In this document: positions 16,773 to 25,492 of the stretch, in pieces
Layout of the letters: every line of letters starts with the position of its first letter
Position numbering within the stretch: position 1 is the stretch's first letter
Origin: Rikenellaceae bacterium
GTDB lineage: Bacteria; Bacteroidota; Bacteroidia; Bacteroidales; Rikenellaceae
Length of the DNA: 64,000 nucleotides
Direction: 5' to 3'
Assembly (NCBI GenBank): GCA_902363575.1
Contig: CABJAJ010000002.1
Coordinates: 434,001 to 498,000 of the forward strand
Position numbers and translations under genes: made by a program
The notes under the pieces: model-generated
What the model was told of the DNA's origin: nothing
The model's database searches: none
What the model saw: the letters and a program-made list of their open reading frames with translations, nothing else

Positions 16773-18500
16773 ATGGCAACAACAGCAGTTCAAGCAGTAG
16801 AGAAGAACATCACATCGGTAGCATTGGCAGACATTCAGCCGAGCAGTTACAACCCACGCAAGAACTTTGACGAGACAAGCCTTGCGGAACTTGCCGAGAG
16901 CATCCGTCAGCAGGGAGTGCTTCAGCCTATCGGTGTGCGCCCTATTGCGGACAACCGTTTCGAGATTGTCTTTGGAGAACGCAGATACCGTGCTTCCCTC
17001 ATGGCTGAATTGGCGGAAATTCCGGCTACCGTCATGGAAATTTCAGACGAGACAGCCGAGGAAATGGCAATCACCGAGAACCTGCATCGCAAGGATGTTA
17101 CCCCGATTGAGGAAGCCAATGCCTACCAAAAACTCATAGACAGCGGTCGCCACGATGTCCAATCCTTGACCGTGCAGTTCGGCAAGACGGAAGCGTATAT
17201 CCGTACACGACTTAAATTCGTTTCCTTGATACCCGAAATCGCCGTGCTGTTGGAACAGGACGAAATCACAATCAGCGTGGCAAGTGAAATCTGCCGTTAT
17301 GGGGAAGAGATACAGCGTGAGGTGTACGACCAACATCTGAAAGAGGGGGTGCAGTACAATAGTTGGCGAGGCATGAAAGCCTCCGAGGTGGCACAGAGCA
17401 TCGAACGGCAATATACCGCAGACCTCAATCGCTATTCATTTGACAAAACCCTTTGTCTTTCATGTCCCCACAATACCAATAACATGATGTTATTCTGTGA
17501 GGGTAGTTGCGGAAATTGCGCCAACCGTGCTTGTCTTGTGGAAATGAACACATCGCACCTTACCGAAAAGGCTATGCGGCTCATGGAACAGCACCCTGCC
17601 GTTCCCCTCTGCCACGAAAGCTACAATTACAATGAAGCCGTCGTCGACCGACTTACCGCTATAGGCTACGAGGTGGAAAGTCTTAAAACCTATGCAACGA
17701 AATACCCCGAATGCCCCCAAGCTCCTCAAAAAGAGGATTACGATACCACCGAGGAATACGAGGAAGCAGTAAAGGATTACGAGCAGAAATTGAACGGCTA
17801 CACCGAGAAATGCGAAGCAATCCGCACCCGAAGCGAAGCAGGAGAAATCTCCCTCTATCTCCGTATTGAGAGCAACGACATTACACTGTGCTATGTTGCA
17901 AATACCGCTACAACCGCAAACGGTACGGCAACCAAAATGCCGCTTTCACCTATCGAGAAGTTGGAAAAGCAGGACAAACGCAACAAGGAGATTGCCCTCG
18001 AAAAGACCGTTGAAGACACCAAAAAGCGGATTTTAGAGGTCGATATGTCAGAGCGCAAATTTGGGCAGGACGAGGAGAAAATGGTGTATTTCTTCCTGCT
18101 CTCCTCACTCCGCAAAGAGCATTTCAATGAGGTGGGAATTGAAGATAAAGGCTCTTATTACTACCTTACGAGCGAGGACAAAATGCGCATCATCGAGAAC
18201 CTTACCGCCAAGCAGAAAGCCGTTATCCGCAGGGATTATCTGATTGCCAATTTCAAGGACGCATTCGGTAACAACGCCACAGCCTCCCTGTTGCTTGACT
18301 TCGCTCAAAAGCATATGCCCGAAGAACTTGCCAATATCCAAGACGGATATAATGAAGTGTACGAAAAGCGACACCAACGCATCGAGGAAAAGAAAGCCGC
18401 TTTGCAGGAACAAGCCACGCAGGAAGCGGAACAACCCGATGAACCGCAACCCGAAGCGGAAGCACAGACCGAACCGCAAGCGGAAGAAATAGCTGCCTGA
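16773..18500 (+). CDS. parB: ParB/Spo0J-like nuclease-fold protein (large form)
   Basis: 575 aa from Met3 (MATTAVQAV); the frame also has an ATG six bases upstream (16767). The ParB N-terminal domain (about 15-110) shows IQPSSYNPRKNFDE, the GERRYRASL box and ENLHRKDVTPIEEANAY. A HTH region follows to about 210. A Cys-rich segment CLSCPHNT...CEGSCGNCANRAC (about 228-255) looks zinc-binding and is unusual for ParB. The C-terminus is Glu/Gln/Pro-rich. It is not adjacent to parA but has its own leader and terminator, so it may act in element maintenance or regulation rather than classical partition. Confidence 0.85.
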   Translation: MATTAVQAVEKNITSVALADIQPSSYNPRKNFDETSLAELAESIRQQGVLQPIGVRPIADNRFEIVFGERRYRASLMAELAEIPATVMEISDETAEEMAITENLHRKDVTPIEEANAYQKLIDSGRHDVQSLTVQFGKTEAYIRTRLKFVSLIPEIAVLLEQDEITISVASEICRYGEEIQREVYDQHLKEGVQYNSWRGMKASEVAQSIERQYTADLNRYSFDKTLCLSCPHNTNNMMLFCEGSCGNCANRACLVEMNTSHLTEKAMRLMEQHPAVPLCHESYNYNEAVVDRLTAIGYEVESLKTYATKYPECPQAPQKEDYDTTEEYEEAVKDYEQKLNGYTEKCEAIRTRSEAGEISLYLRIESNDITLCYVANTATTANGTATKMPLSPIEKLEKQDKRNKEIALEKTVEDTKKRILEVDMSERKFGQDEEKMVYFFLLSSLRKEHFNEVGIEDKGSYYYLTSEDKMRIIENLTAKQKAVIRRDYLIANFKDAFGNNATASLLLDFAQKHMPEELANIQDGYNEVYEKRHQRIEEKKAALQEQATQEAEQPDEPQPEAEAQTEPQAEEIAA

Positions 18501-18518
18501 CAAATGTTGTTGTCATAA

Positions 18519-18555
18519 CGGATAGGGGGAGGGAGAAATCCGCCCTCTATTCATT
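18519..18555 (+). terminator. Hairpin terminator after the ParB gene
   Basis: The GATAGGGGGAGGG segment (18521-18533) pairs with CCGCCCTCTATT (18539-18550), with about two mismatches, followed by CATTTTTG. The same GGGGG(C/A)GGG ... CC(T/G)CCCTCT type of stem occurs within leader L1 (9627-9656). Confidence 0.5.
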
Positions 18556-18944
18556 TTTGTATGCTCCGGACAAAGGACCCAAGTACCTCTTCTAACTTTC
18601 TGACGAACCCGTCACCACCCGCCCTTCCTCCATTCATAGCTTCCGTTTCCTCTCTTTTTTACCATTTTCAACTTCCCTTTTATAGCGTTTCCCCGGCTTC
18701 GTCCCCTGTCAGCCCCGGTTTGGTTTTATCAGATGCAAAGGTCGGCCGTCGCGCTTGATCCGGCGGCTTAAAGTGAATTTCCTGCAAATTCTTCCTTTCC
18801 TCAGAAAGAGTAATTGGCAGGAAAAGCCTTCCGTATGAAGCTGTACCGACAACCGTGTACCGCATCCATAAAATCCCAAAGCGGTTCCGACAGAAAGGAA
18901 CCGAACGGAGGGAAGAAAAAAACAAATCATTAAAATTCAAGATT
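18556..18944 (+). promoter_or_regulatory. Long leader L3 before the 91-aa gene
   Basis: About 390 non-coding bases, matching L2 in order and sequence: TTTTATAGCG (near 18679), GATGCAAA, GCGCTTGAT, AAATTCTTCCTTTCC, AGAAAGAGTAATT, GCAGGAAAAG, AAGCGGTTC and GAACCGAACGGAGGGAAG. The pairing of GCGGTTC with GAACCG and TTTCC with GGAAA suggests conserved RNA stems. No gene is seen in it. Confidence 0.5.
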
Positions 18945-19220
18945 ATGGACAACATCAAGGAAAGCAAGGAGTACCAGCTCGCCAAAGACTGGGAAAGGGC
19001 AGTGAACGATTACGGCTTCAACCCCAAACGGTTTGCAGCCGCTATCCCCGAAATGCACCCCACACTGCAGCAAAGCCTTTACAGGTTGGTAAAAGAGTGT
19101 ATCGTGGTCATGGCGGACGAGACACGCAACTACGACGACCGCAACCGTGCATCGCACGAGGAAGCGAAGTGCATCATGGAATACCTCAAGGCTCACGGGA
19201 AACACATCCCATTAAGATAA
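18945..19220 (+). CDS. Small ICE protein, unknown function
   Basis: 91 aa from MDNIKESKEYQ. The frame is open further upstream into the leader, but the conserved leader sequence makes the later ATG the sensible start. The protein is helical, with Trp/Tyr and a Met-rich middle (LYRLVKECIVVMADETR), and no recognised domain. It is first in a row of three small plus-strand genes (18945, 19228, 19534) typical of the maintenance region of Bacteroidales ICEs. Confidence 0.65.
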   Translation: MDNIKESKEYQLAKDWERAVNDYGFNPKRFAAAIPEMHPTLQQSLYRLVKECIVVMADETRNYDDRNRASHEEAKCIMEYLKAHGKHIPLR

Positions 19221-19227
19221 CAGATGT

Positions 19228-19500
19228 ATGAAAACGAAAGAACTACAATTTGACGGCAATATCTACATCTGCCGTATCGTGAAATCCAACGAAGGTGAAG
19301 AATTACTTATCGGCTCTACCGCTCTGCTCGATGCACTTCATCCGGGCAGTTTCGAGGACGAAAACGAAGGTTTTGCAAGTAAGGAAGCCGAACAAATATA
19401 TGACGAGGTTTTCTTTTTCACCGATGCGAAAACCCTCAAATTACCGGACGATGAACTCATCACGGAATTAAAAGAGGATAACCCCGAATGGTTCAACTAA
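19228..19500 (+). CDS. Small acidic ICE protein, unknown function
   Basis: 90 aa, strongly acidic, starting MKTKELQFDG. No domain recognised. It starts seven bases after the preceding stop and is followed by the 124-aa gene after 33 bases, so it belongs to the same transcript. Acidic proteins of this size on mobile elements sometimes mimic DNA, but nothing here specifically shows that. Confidence 0.65.
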   Translation: MKTKELQFDGNIYICRIVKSNEGEELLIGSTALLDALHPGSFEDENEGFASKEAEQIYDEVFFFTDAKTLKLPDDELITELKEDNPEWFN

Positions 19501-19533
19501 CATAAATCAATAATCATATTAAAAATCAAAGTT

Positions 19534-19908
19534 ATGGATAAAGAGTATGTAATGCACATCGCACAGACCATCAAAGAACAATTGGTATCACTTACACCCA
19601 TGCCCATTCTTATGTCGTGGGGAATCGGCGATTTTGTCGCTACGGTATTCCGGGATTTGCCGGCATTGCGGATTAAAGTAAACGGGCGGTTGCACGCCGG
19701 AAATGTCGTTATCGCACTCAACGGCTCCGATTATTATGAGGTATATCTGCTGAAAGAGAACGGTGCGGAGTGCGTCAATGAGGAAGTATGCTTCGACGAG
19801 TTGGGCGATGTCATTGACCGAGCCGTCGAAAGCGGTACGGACAAAGAGGAATACGACAAATTCTGCGACCGGCAACTTGCCGTACTTTTAAGCGGTACAC
19901 GAGCCTGA
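19534..19908 (+). CDS. Small ICE protein, unknown function
   Basis: 124 aa, starting MDKEYVMHIAQTIKEQL. Residues 35-75 alternate hydrophobic strands (LRIKVNGRLHAGNVVIALNG, then YYEVYLL), and the C-terminus is acidic and helical. No family recognised with confidence. It is the last gene of the small-gene operon and is followed by a strong terminator at 19927. Confidence 0.65.
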   Translation: MDKEYVMHIAQTIKEQLVSLTPMPILMSWGIGDFVATVFRDLPALRIKVNGRLHAGNVVIALNGSDYYEVYLLKENGAECVNEEVCFDELGDVIDRAVESGTDKEEYDKFCDRQLAVLLSGTRA

Positions 19909-19926
19909 ATAAGCGAGCGACCGAAT

Positions 19927-19962
19927 AACACCGCCCATTTTTCTACGTGGGCGGTGTTTTCG
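19927..19962 (+). terminator. Strong hairpin terminator
   Basis: AACACCGCCCA (19927-19937) and TGGGCGGTGTT (19948-19958) are perfect reverse complements with a ten-base loop, followed by TT and CG. It closes the 18945-19908 operon. Confidence 0.75.
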
Positions 19963-19997
19963 TGTGCGGTTGGATGCGTCCAAGCCGCAATATCCTA

Positions 19998-20494
19998 TTA
20001 TAAACTCACTTTTGAAGTCCTTGTTCCACTTTTACCGTTGTTACGGCTTGTGGGATTGTCCGGCTCCGTCATTTCCAATACCCCTGTACCAATCATCGGA
20101 TTGATATAGACCTCCATAAGATTTTCCCTATCTTTCAATCCTAAATGTTGCAAAATATCAGATAGGTATTGCGGCTCAACACAGAACTCCAAGATTTGCT
20201 CTTTTCTCAAATCCTGCTTGCGAGGTTTTCTTGCGGGTTTTCTTGTCGGGTTTTCATCCCTAACTGCAAGGTCAGCACAACATAGTCCGGACGTGTTTCC
20301 TCGGCTACAGTAGGAAGCGGCCAACCCAAAGACTGCCAACCGCTCACAATCTTATCCACACCGCTACCAGCTTTCTCGGCACGCCCCAGACGCATGAACA
20401 TCTGAGTGAGTAGATTGGCAGCAAAGCGAGTGCAAGACACCGGAACGCTAAAAATACCGAATAAGACCCACGCGGCACTATAATATGTTGGCAT
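19998..20494 (-). pseudogene. Remnant of an AAA_4 / AlbA_2-type ATP-binding protein
   Basis: Only the C-terminal part survives. Reading leftwards, LLTQMFMRLGRAEKAGSGVD (from about 20420) is the typical end of the RecG-like AAA_4 family, where N-P-x-L..F...G..E..GSGI is conserved. The frame then stops at 20207. The homology continues in another frame (19998-20280) through QILEFCVEPQYLSDILQHLG, a winged-helix-like tail. So the gene is truncated at its 5' end and carries a frameshift near 20250. It lies head-to-head with the YhcG-type gene and is probably decaying cargo. Confidence 0.65.
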
Positions 20495-20521
20495 TCTGCC
20501 CTGTATATCCCGTATTTTTCG

Positions 20522-20529
20522 TACCTTTG
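20522..20529 (+). promoter_or_regulatory. -7 element upstream of the YhcG-type gene
   Basis: TACCTTTG matches TAnnTTTG and lies 14-20 bases before the two possible start codons. No convincing -33 element was found at the expected spacing. Confidence 0.45.
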
Positions 20530-20549
20530 CGGCACAAAAACGTATGTAT

Positions 20550-21764
20550 ATGGAACAACAGGTTATCCCATCGGATTATACACAATATGCAGAGGCAGTA
20601 GAGATAATCAAACATGCCATCGAACGCTGCCGGTATAGAAGTGCGGCTGCGGTCAACAAAGAAACTCTCTCGTTGTATTTTGGAGTGGGGAAATTCGTGT
20701 CTGAAAATTCCCGCATCGGCTGTTGGGGTACTAAAGCATTGCCTACCATATCAAAGCTCCTTCAACGGGAGTTGCCCGGTCTGCACGGCTTTTCTGAATC
20801 GGGGTTGAAACGGATGCGCTCATTCTATGAGGAATGGAGGACGTTTTTAATTCGTCCAACAGTGTTGGGCGAATTGGAAAACCATTCGTCGGAAAAGGGT
20901 ACGGCTTTAATTCATCCAACAGCGTTGGGCGAATTGGATATTGACGAGCATCTACTGCTGCAACTTATCGGGCAACCGGTCAATACCGAATTTACCTGGG
21001 ACGATTTTGTCAAGATCAGCTTTTCACATCATATTGAAATCCTGACTCGTTCAAAAGACATCGCGGAACGGTTGTTCTATATCCATTGTGCCGCTCAAAA
21101 TGCGTGGTCGCTATCCTCTCTCAAAAATTACTTGAAAGAAGACATCTATTCAAATCGCGGATCTTTGCCGAGCAACTTCCTTCAAGTGCTGCCCGAAGCC
21201 ATTTATGCCGTAAAAGCGATATTGGCGTTCAAGGATGAGTATATGCTCGAAATGGTTAATCTGGAGAATGTGGGAGAACGCGAACAGGACTGGAACGAAA
21301 AGGTCATCGAAAACCAAATCGTAACCAATATCAAGCAGTTCATTCTCCGTTTTGGAAACGACTTCACTTTTATCGACAGTCAGCATCGCCTGATAGTTGC
21401 CGGAGAAGAAATGTTTGCTGACCTTGTATTCTTCAACAGAGAACTGAATGCCAGCGTAATCGTGGAGTTGAAACGGGGCAAGTTCCGCCCGAATTATCTC
21501 GGACAGCTTAGCGGCTACCTGACGGTGTATGACATGACCGACAAGAAACCGCACGAGAACCCTTCAATCGGTATTGTCCTATGCCAGGATGCCAACCGCA
21601 AGTTTGTCGAAATCATGGTGCGCGACTATGATAAGCCTATGGGCGTGGCGACATACCGCACAGCCCAAGAAATGCCGGAGAATCTGCGCAAGACTCTACC
21701 GGACATCGACAAATTACAAAATCTGCTATCGGAAAACGATTCCAAATCGGAAACTGTCAGATAA
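20550..21764 (+). CDS. YhcG-type PDDEXK nuclease (DUF1016 family)
   Basis: 404 aa from Met3 (MEQQVIPSDY); an ATG six bases upstream is possible. The N-terminal DUF1016 helical domain (about 15-180) contains LYFGVGKFVSEN and GFSESGLKRMRSFYEEW. The C-terminal nuclease domain (about 240-380) has FADLVFFNREL followed by IVELKRGKF, the D...E-x-K motif. Such proteins are often found with restriction systems or as stand-alone defence genes on mobile DNA. An unusual in-frame duplication of 60 bp (20 aa) lies at about 100-135. The neighbouring minus-strand gene is a broken ATPase. Confidence 0.85.
   Translation: MEQQVIPSDYTQYAEAVEIIKHAIERCRYRSAAAVNKETLSLYFGVGKFVSENSRIGCWGTKALPTISKLLQRELPGLHGFSESGLKRMRSFYEEWRTFLIRPTVLGELENHSSEKGTALIHPTALGELDIDEHLLLQLIGQPVNTEFTWDDFVKISFSHHIEILTRSKDIAERLFYIHCAAQNAWSLSSLKNYLKEDIYSNRGSLPSNFLQVLPEAIYAVKAILAFKDEYMLEMVNLENVGEREQDWNEKVIENQIVTNIKQFILRFGNDFTFIDSQHRLIVAGEEMFADLVFFNRELNASVIVELKRGKFRPNYLGQLSGYLTVYDMTDKKPHENPSIGIVLCQDANRKFVEIMVRDYDKPMGVATYRTAQEMPENLRKTLPDIDKLQNLLSENDSKSETVR
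20846..20938 (+). repeat. In-frame 60-bp-period duplication of a palindromic unit
   Basis: A 33-base unit beginning TTTAATTC at 20846-20878 recurs at 20906-20938 with two differences. Each unit is itself an imperfect palindrome: AATTCGTCCAACA facing TGTTGGGCGAATT. The period of 60 keeps the reading frame and gives two I-(R/H)-P-T-(V/A)-L-G-E-L segments in the nuclease. Confidence 0.7.
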
Positions 21765-21828
21765 TTCATTTACGTCCGTAAAACCGGCTTTATGCCCACA
21801 AGATTTTGGGTAACTGAAATTGAATATA

Positions 21829-21868
21829 AAAATCCCTGCAATAATTTCGTGATTATTGCAGGGATTTT
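21829..21868. terminator. Bidirectional terminator between convergent genes
   Basis: A perfect 17-bp stem: the left arm 21829-21845 pairs with 21852-21868 around the six-base loop TTCGTG. The stem ends in A-tracts and T-tracts on both sides, so it can serve the YhcG gene and the leftward tra operon. Confidence 0.85.
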
Positions 21869-21871
21869 GAT

Positions 21872-24058
21872 TTATTTCGCCCCACGCTTGTTCAGTACAT
21901 CCGTTATCATGTCTTTTACATCCTGTCCGACTTGTATGAAATTTTTATACAAGATGCGTTCCCGTTCCTCCCTCGACTTAAAGGTGTAGAACTTCGGTAG
22001 CGGTACATAGGCCGCTTCCTCCGCTTTTATCTCCTTCATATCGAAATCCGTCTTGCAGAAGAACTTTGTAGTCTTGAACTCTTCCGATTCCTGAATGTTC
22101 ATCGAGCCTCCTGTACCGGTTTTCGTCTTCACGAAATCCCTGGCCGTCTGTCCGCAAATCCATCCCGTCGCCATATCCGAAATTTTCGAGGCGGGTACAA
22201 GGCTGTCCATATTCTCATTGAGATTGATGCTCGTCTTATCCCGGTCGATGGTCACGCCCTTTTTGACCTGTACTACCTTGCCGAAAATGTCATTCGACAA
22301 CCATTCCAGTGTCTCTTTTGCGCGAGCTGAACCGCTTACCACGTTGCCCACTGTCGTGATGATTTTTTGCATTCCCACTTTTCCGTAGTCAGCCTCCAAC
22401 TGCGGCAACTCCTGAAAACCCAGCGTTACGCTTACCTTGTTGCTTCTCGCCGTACCTATCAGTCGGTCTATCTTGTGGAAATACAGTGTCGGCAGCTCAT
22501 CCACGATGATGCTGACCGGAATATTCTTCCCCTGCCCGGTGTTCACACGGGTAACGAGACGGTTCAATATCAGAGCGTTCAACGCTCCGATGATACTTTC
22601 CATTTCCGGATCGTTGGCTATCAGCAGATAACTGGGTGACTTGGGGTCACTAACTTTCAGGTCGAAGTCGTCCCCATCCTTGTGGAATATCCAGTAGGAT
22701 TCCTTGGTGGCCAAACGGCTGGTATAGACACGCAGCGTACCAATCATACCCTCTAATTGTTCCATTGCCTTGTTCTTGAAGGCCGTCTGGAACGGGCCGA
22801 GCAACGGCGCGACCTCGTTGTCCGTCTCCAGTACCTCAAAAATAGTCTGGTAGCTCTCATTGAGAAATGAAAGGATATGCGGCATATCCGAGTATTTTCC
22901 CAGCCAATAGGCAGGTTCCACGATGCTGCCACCCTCACGGTCACGAACGACACCCGTCGGCTTCCAGAACTTCGTCTGCGGATCTTGCCGTTTCTCCGCA
23001 TATAGTTTCTTTCCGTTTGCATCGTAGGGTTCCCGCTCGTAGTTCACGAAAAAGTAGATACAGGCGGCAAGAAAGTTCACGGCAGAAGTCTGAAAGAACT
23101 GGTCACTGCCTCCGCCTCCCTCTTTCTTGCCTTTCTGCAGGGATTCCAACAGGGTTTCCGCCGTTTCGCTCGCCGCCGCAAGATTATTGATGTACTTTGC
23201 CTGAATGGGATTCACCCGTTTGCTGTACTCCACATCCACGAAGTTGATGATGTTGAACTTGCACCCTTTGGGCAGTTTTCCGAGCTTCTGGTTTTTCTTG
23301 TAATGATAGTAAAGTTTAGTGGCAAGTGTCGGAAATTTGTAGTCATAGACCACCATCGCAAAGCCCTTGGCACTATGTTGGCGGATGAACGGTTCTATGA
23401 TGCTGAACGTCTTACCGCTGCCCGGAGTTCCGACTACCCATGTTCCTCTGAAACAGTTGCTTATCGACACCCATCCCTTGCGAAATTTACCTTTGTAATA
23501 GTACCGCATCGGTATATTCACGCTATACTGGTTCTCAACCTTCTCTTCGCTCTGCTCGAAACTTTCATTCTCAAAGTTGAACCGGTCTTTACCCAGTCCC
23601 TCCTTGATGAACTTCGAGATGTTATCCAGTGCGATATGTACCAATATCACACCGACAAGCGTGGTCGCCATGTAGAAGATGATATTTAGTGGCAACGTGT
23701 AGAGCCTCGTTTCCATCGGATGATGGTACAACCACACGGAGAACACAATCAGGAACAGTCCGCTGATTAGCGGATATAACACCTGTCTCCGGGCATCGAA
23801 CTCCAGATGCTTCTTGTTCCTCGTACCGATACAGGTGATGCAGATAAGCAGGAACGTCGCAATCTTGCTGTACACAAGATTACCGTCATTGTAAATCATC
23901 CACTGCTTGATGCGCCCGTGAATATCAATCAGTATGCCACCCCAGTGGTCGAGCATGGCAGGGTCGATGGCATACTCGAAGAACTCCATCAGCACGGAGA
24001 TATAGATGACCGCACGGAATATCTTGTAGAACCCTTGTAATTCTTTGCTCTCTTCCAT
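21872..24058 (-). CDS. Type IV coupling protein (TraG/VirD4 superfamily, MobC-like)
   Basis: 728 aa. Several membrane segments occupy the first 150 residues (for example IFRAVIYISVLMEF and PLISGLFLIVFSVWLY). The ATPase core follows: Walker A GTPGSGKTFSI near 212, then a Walker B SIIVDELPTLYF near 520. The R-x-x-G-T-A-R-S-N-K-V-S-V-T-L-G-F-Q-E-L segment is typical of VirD4 proteins. It links the relaxosome to the secretion channel. In Bacteroides elements the protein is called MobC or TraG-like. It is the last gene of the tra operon, three bases after the coiled-coil protein, and ends at a bidirectional terminator. Confidence 0.92.
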   Translation of the reverse strand: MEESKELQGFYKIFRAVIYISVLMEFFEYAIDPAMLDHWGGILIDIHGRIKQWMIYNDGNLVYSKIATFLLICITCIGTRNKKHLEFDARRQVLYPLISGLFLIVFSVWLYHHPMETRLYTLPLNIIFYMATTLVGVILVHIALDNISKFIKEGLGKDRFNFENESFEQSEEKVENQYSVNIPMRYYYKGKFRKGWVSISNCFRGTWVVGTPGSGKTFSIIEPFIRQHSAKGFAMVVYDYKFPTLATKLYYHYKKNQKLGKLPKGCKFNIINFVDVEYSKRVNPIQAKYINNLAAASETAETLLESLQKGKKEGGGGSDQFFQTSAVNFLAACIYFFVNYEREPYDANGKKLYAEKRQDPQTKFWKPTGVVRDREGGSIVEPAYWLGKYSDMPHILSFLNESYQTIFEVLETDNEVAPLLGPFQTAFKNKAMEQLEGMIGTLRVYTSRLATKESYWIFHKDGDDFDLKVSDPKSPSYLLIANDPEMESIIGALNALILNRLVTRVNTGQGKNIPVSIIVDELPTLYFHKIDRLIGTARSNKVSVTLGFQELPQLEADYGKVGMQKIITTVGNVVSGSARAKETLEWLSNDIFGKVVQVKKGVTIDRDKTSINLNENMDSLVPASKISDMATGWICGQTARDFVKTKTGTGGSMNIQESEEFKTTKFFCKTDFDMKEIKAEEAAYVPLPKFYTFKSREERERILYKNFIQVGQDVKDMITDVLNKRGAK

Positions 24059-24061
24059 GAA

Positions 24062-24808
24062 TCAATCCGTTGTTAATTCTTGTTTCCGACGATACCAACG
24101 GTCGTTGATTCGTATGACATCCATACCGAACCACACACCGTTTTCGTTCAGTTTCGTCTTTATTCTTTCAAGTGCTACCGGTCCTAAACCCCAGATTTCC
24201 ATGAGATATTCCTCGTTGAGCTGAATCAGGTCGCCGACATACAATATCCCATGAGATTCGAGTTTGCTTCTGACTATAGGCGTCATTTTCATGCTGAATA
24301 TCGGCTGTGAGAGATAATGCACCTCTTCTGCCTGAATGTTGTCCAAGGCTATCTCAAGCCCTTCTTTGACTCTCTGGACAGAATTGATGTATTCTTCCTG
24401 CTGTTGGATTTTAATTTCCTGTTGCTGTATCTCATCACGCAATTCAGAAGCCTTCCTTAAAAGTTCGGCATTGCTTCGCTTCAATTCGTCATTAACATCC
24501 GTCATCGACCGGTTGTTTAACTCAAGTTCCTTGCGTTTGCCGTTCAACTCCTTGACAACTTCCTCCAATTTGGCAATCTGGCATCTCAGAGCCGAACCTT
24601 TCCCATTGTCTGCCGCCATGTTATCCAAAAGGTAGCTGAAGCGTTGAATCAGATAATCAATGTCCTTTTTATCAGACGCAACAGAATCGGCGAGCTTTTT
24701 CAGTTTTTGCCGAGGTGATTCATCTTTGATGGGATAGTATATGAGGAAAGCCCCCAATACCATCAATACTATACAGAAAAGCATATCTATATTCATATCG
24801 TTGCACAT
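24062..24808 (-). CDS. Membrane-anchored coiled-coil protein with helix-hairpin-helix-like tail
   Basis: 248 aa. One N-terminal membrane segment (about 9-26) is followed by a long coiled coil (about 35-160, rich in Leu/Glu/Lys/Gln). The C-terminal part (about 175-230), with SKLESHGILYVGDLIQLNEEYLMEIWGLGPVALERIKTKL, resembles the RNA polymerase alpha C-terminal / HhH fold. Placed between the tra lipoprotein and the coupling protein, it may organise DNA or the relaxosome at the membrane. No named family recognised. Confidence 0.7.
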   Translation of the reverse strand: MCNDMNIDMLFCIVLMVLGAFLIYYPIKDESPRQKLKKLADSVASDKKDIDYLIQRFSYLLDNMAADNGKGSALRCQIAKLEEVVKELNGKRKELELNNRSMTDVNDELKRSNAELLRKASELRDEIQQQEIKIQQQEEYINSVQRVKEGLEIALDNIQAEEVHYLSQPIFSMKMTPIVRSKLESHGILYVGDLIQLNEEYLMEIWGLGPVALERIKTKLNENGVWFGMDVIRINDRWYRRKQELTTD

Positions 24809-24809
24809 T

Positions 24810-25466
24810 TTATTTGTTCATGGTAATTATAGGCCGCAGCTTATGCGCCTGTGTCTTAGGTGTCTCCTGCATCGCGCCGCTTCCTGTCGAGTAAAGCCAC
24901 GCTTTCGCCGTCTCTTGTCCGGACACTTCCGTCGATGTCCAGTACCAGCAATCGTATTCATCCAACGGCAACGGATGACCGCCGCACCGTTCAATGACAG
25001 GATTGACGGTTTCCCGGACAGCATACAGCAACCGCATCTGTGCTACCGACGGGATATAGGCACTCTGTCCGTACCGCCACAGGTCAAAGACCGCTTCCGC
25101 CATAGGCGAAGCCGTCTCCCTTGTGTCGTACAGCGCAAAGGTGTTCATGTTCCCGTCCAATGCCCCGATGTCGGCCGACGTCCCTTGTGCGACACCGAGG
25201 CTGTCGGCGAATGCCGCCGGAGCAATGTCCCACAGGTAAACCGCATAGCCGTTCCCTTCCGTTCCTTCACGGCGTTCGGTATCAAAGACAACCGCTATTG
25301 CCCGCTTCCCCGATTGTTCATACTGCGCATAGGACAATGCCGTGCCGTCCTCGCAGAGAATATGCCCCAGACGTACCGCCGTATCGGGTACGTCGATATG
25401 GGCGTCACAGGCAGCGCACAATACCGCCGCCACTACCATTGCAATCCATTGAATCTTTCGTATCAT
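24810..25466 (-). CDS. Lipoprotein with DUF1566-like domain
   Basis: 218 aa. A lipoprotein signal peptide ends in the lipobox LCAAC (about 16-20). The body (about 40-215) resembles the DUF1566/Lcl-type fold: W near the start, a Y-x-x-Y-W-x-S-T-E segment (CWYWTSTEVSG) and a final LRPIITM. The role in transfer is unknown; it could be a surface component of the conjugation apparatus. It lies one base from the start of the next gene downstream and 26 bases after traO. Confidence 0.75.
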   Translation of the reverse strand: MIRKIQWIAMVVAAVLCAACDAHIDVPDTAVRLGHILCEDGTALSYAQYEQSGKRAIAVVFDTERREGTEGNGYAVYLWDIAPAAFADSLGVAQGTSADIGALDGNMNTFALYDTRETASPMAEAVFDLWRYGQSAYIPSVAQMRLLYAVRETVNPVIERCGGHPLPLDEYDCWYWTSTEVSGQETAKAWLYSTGSGAMQETPKTQAHKLRPIITMNK

Positions 25467-25492
25467 GTCATTTCCGTTTTTTTGTTTTTCCT

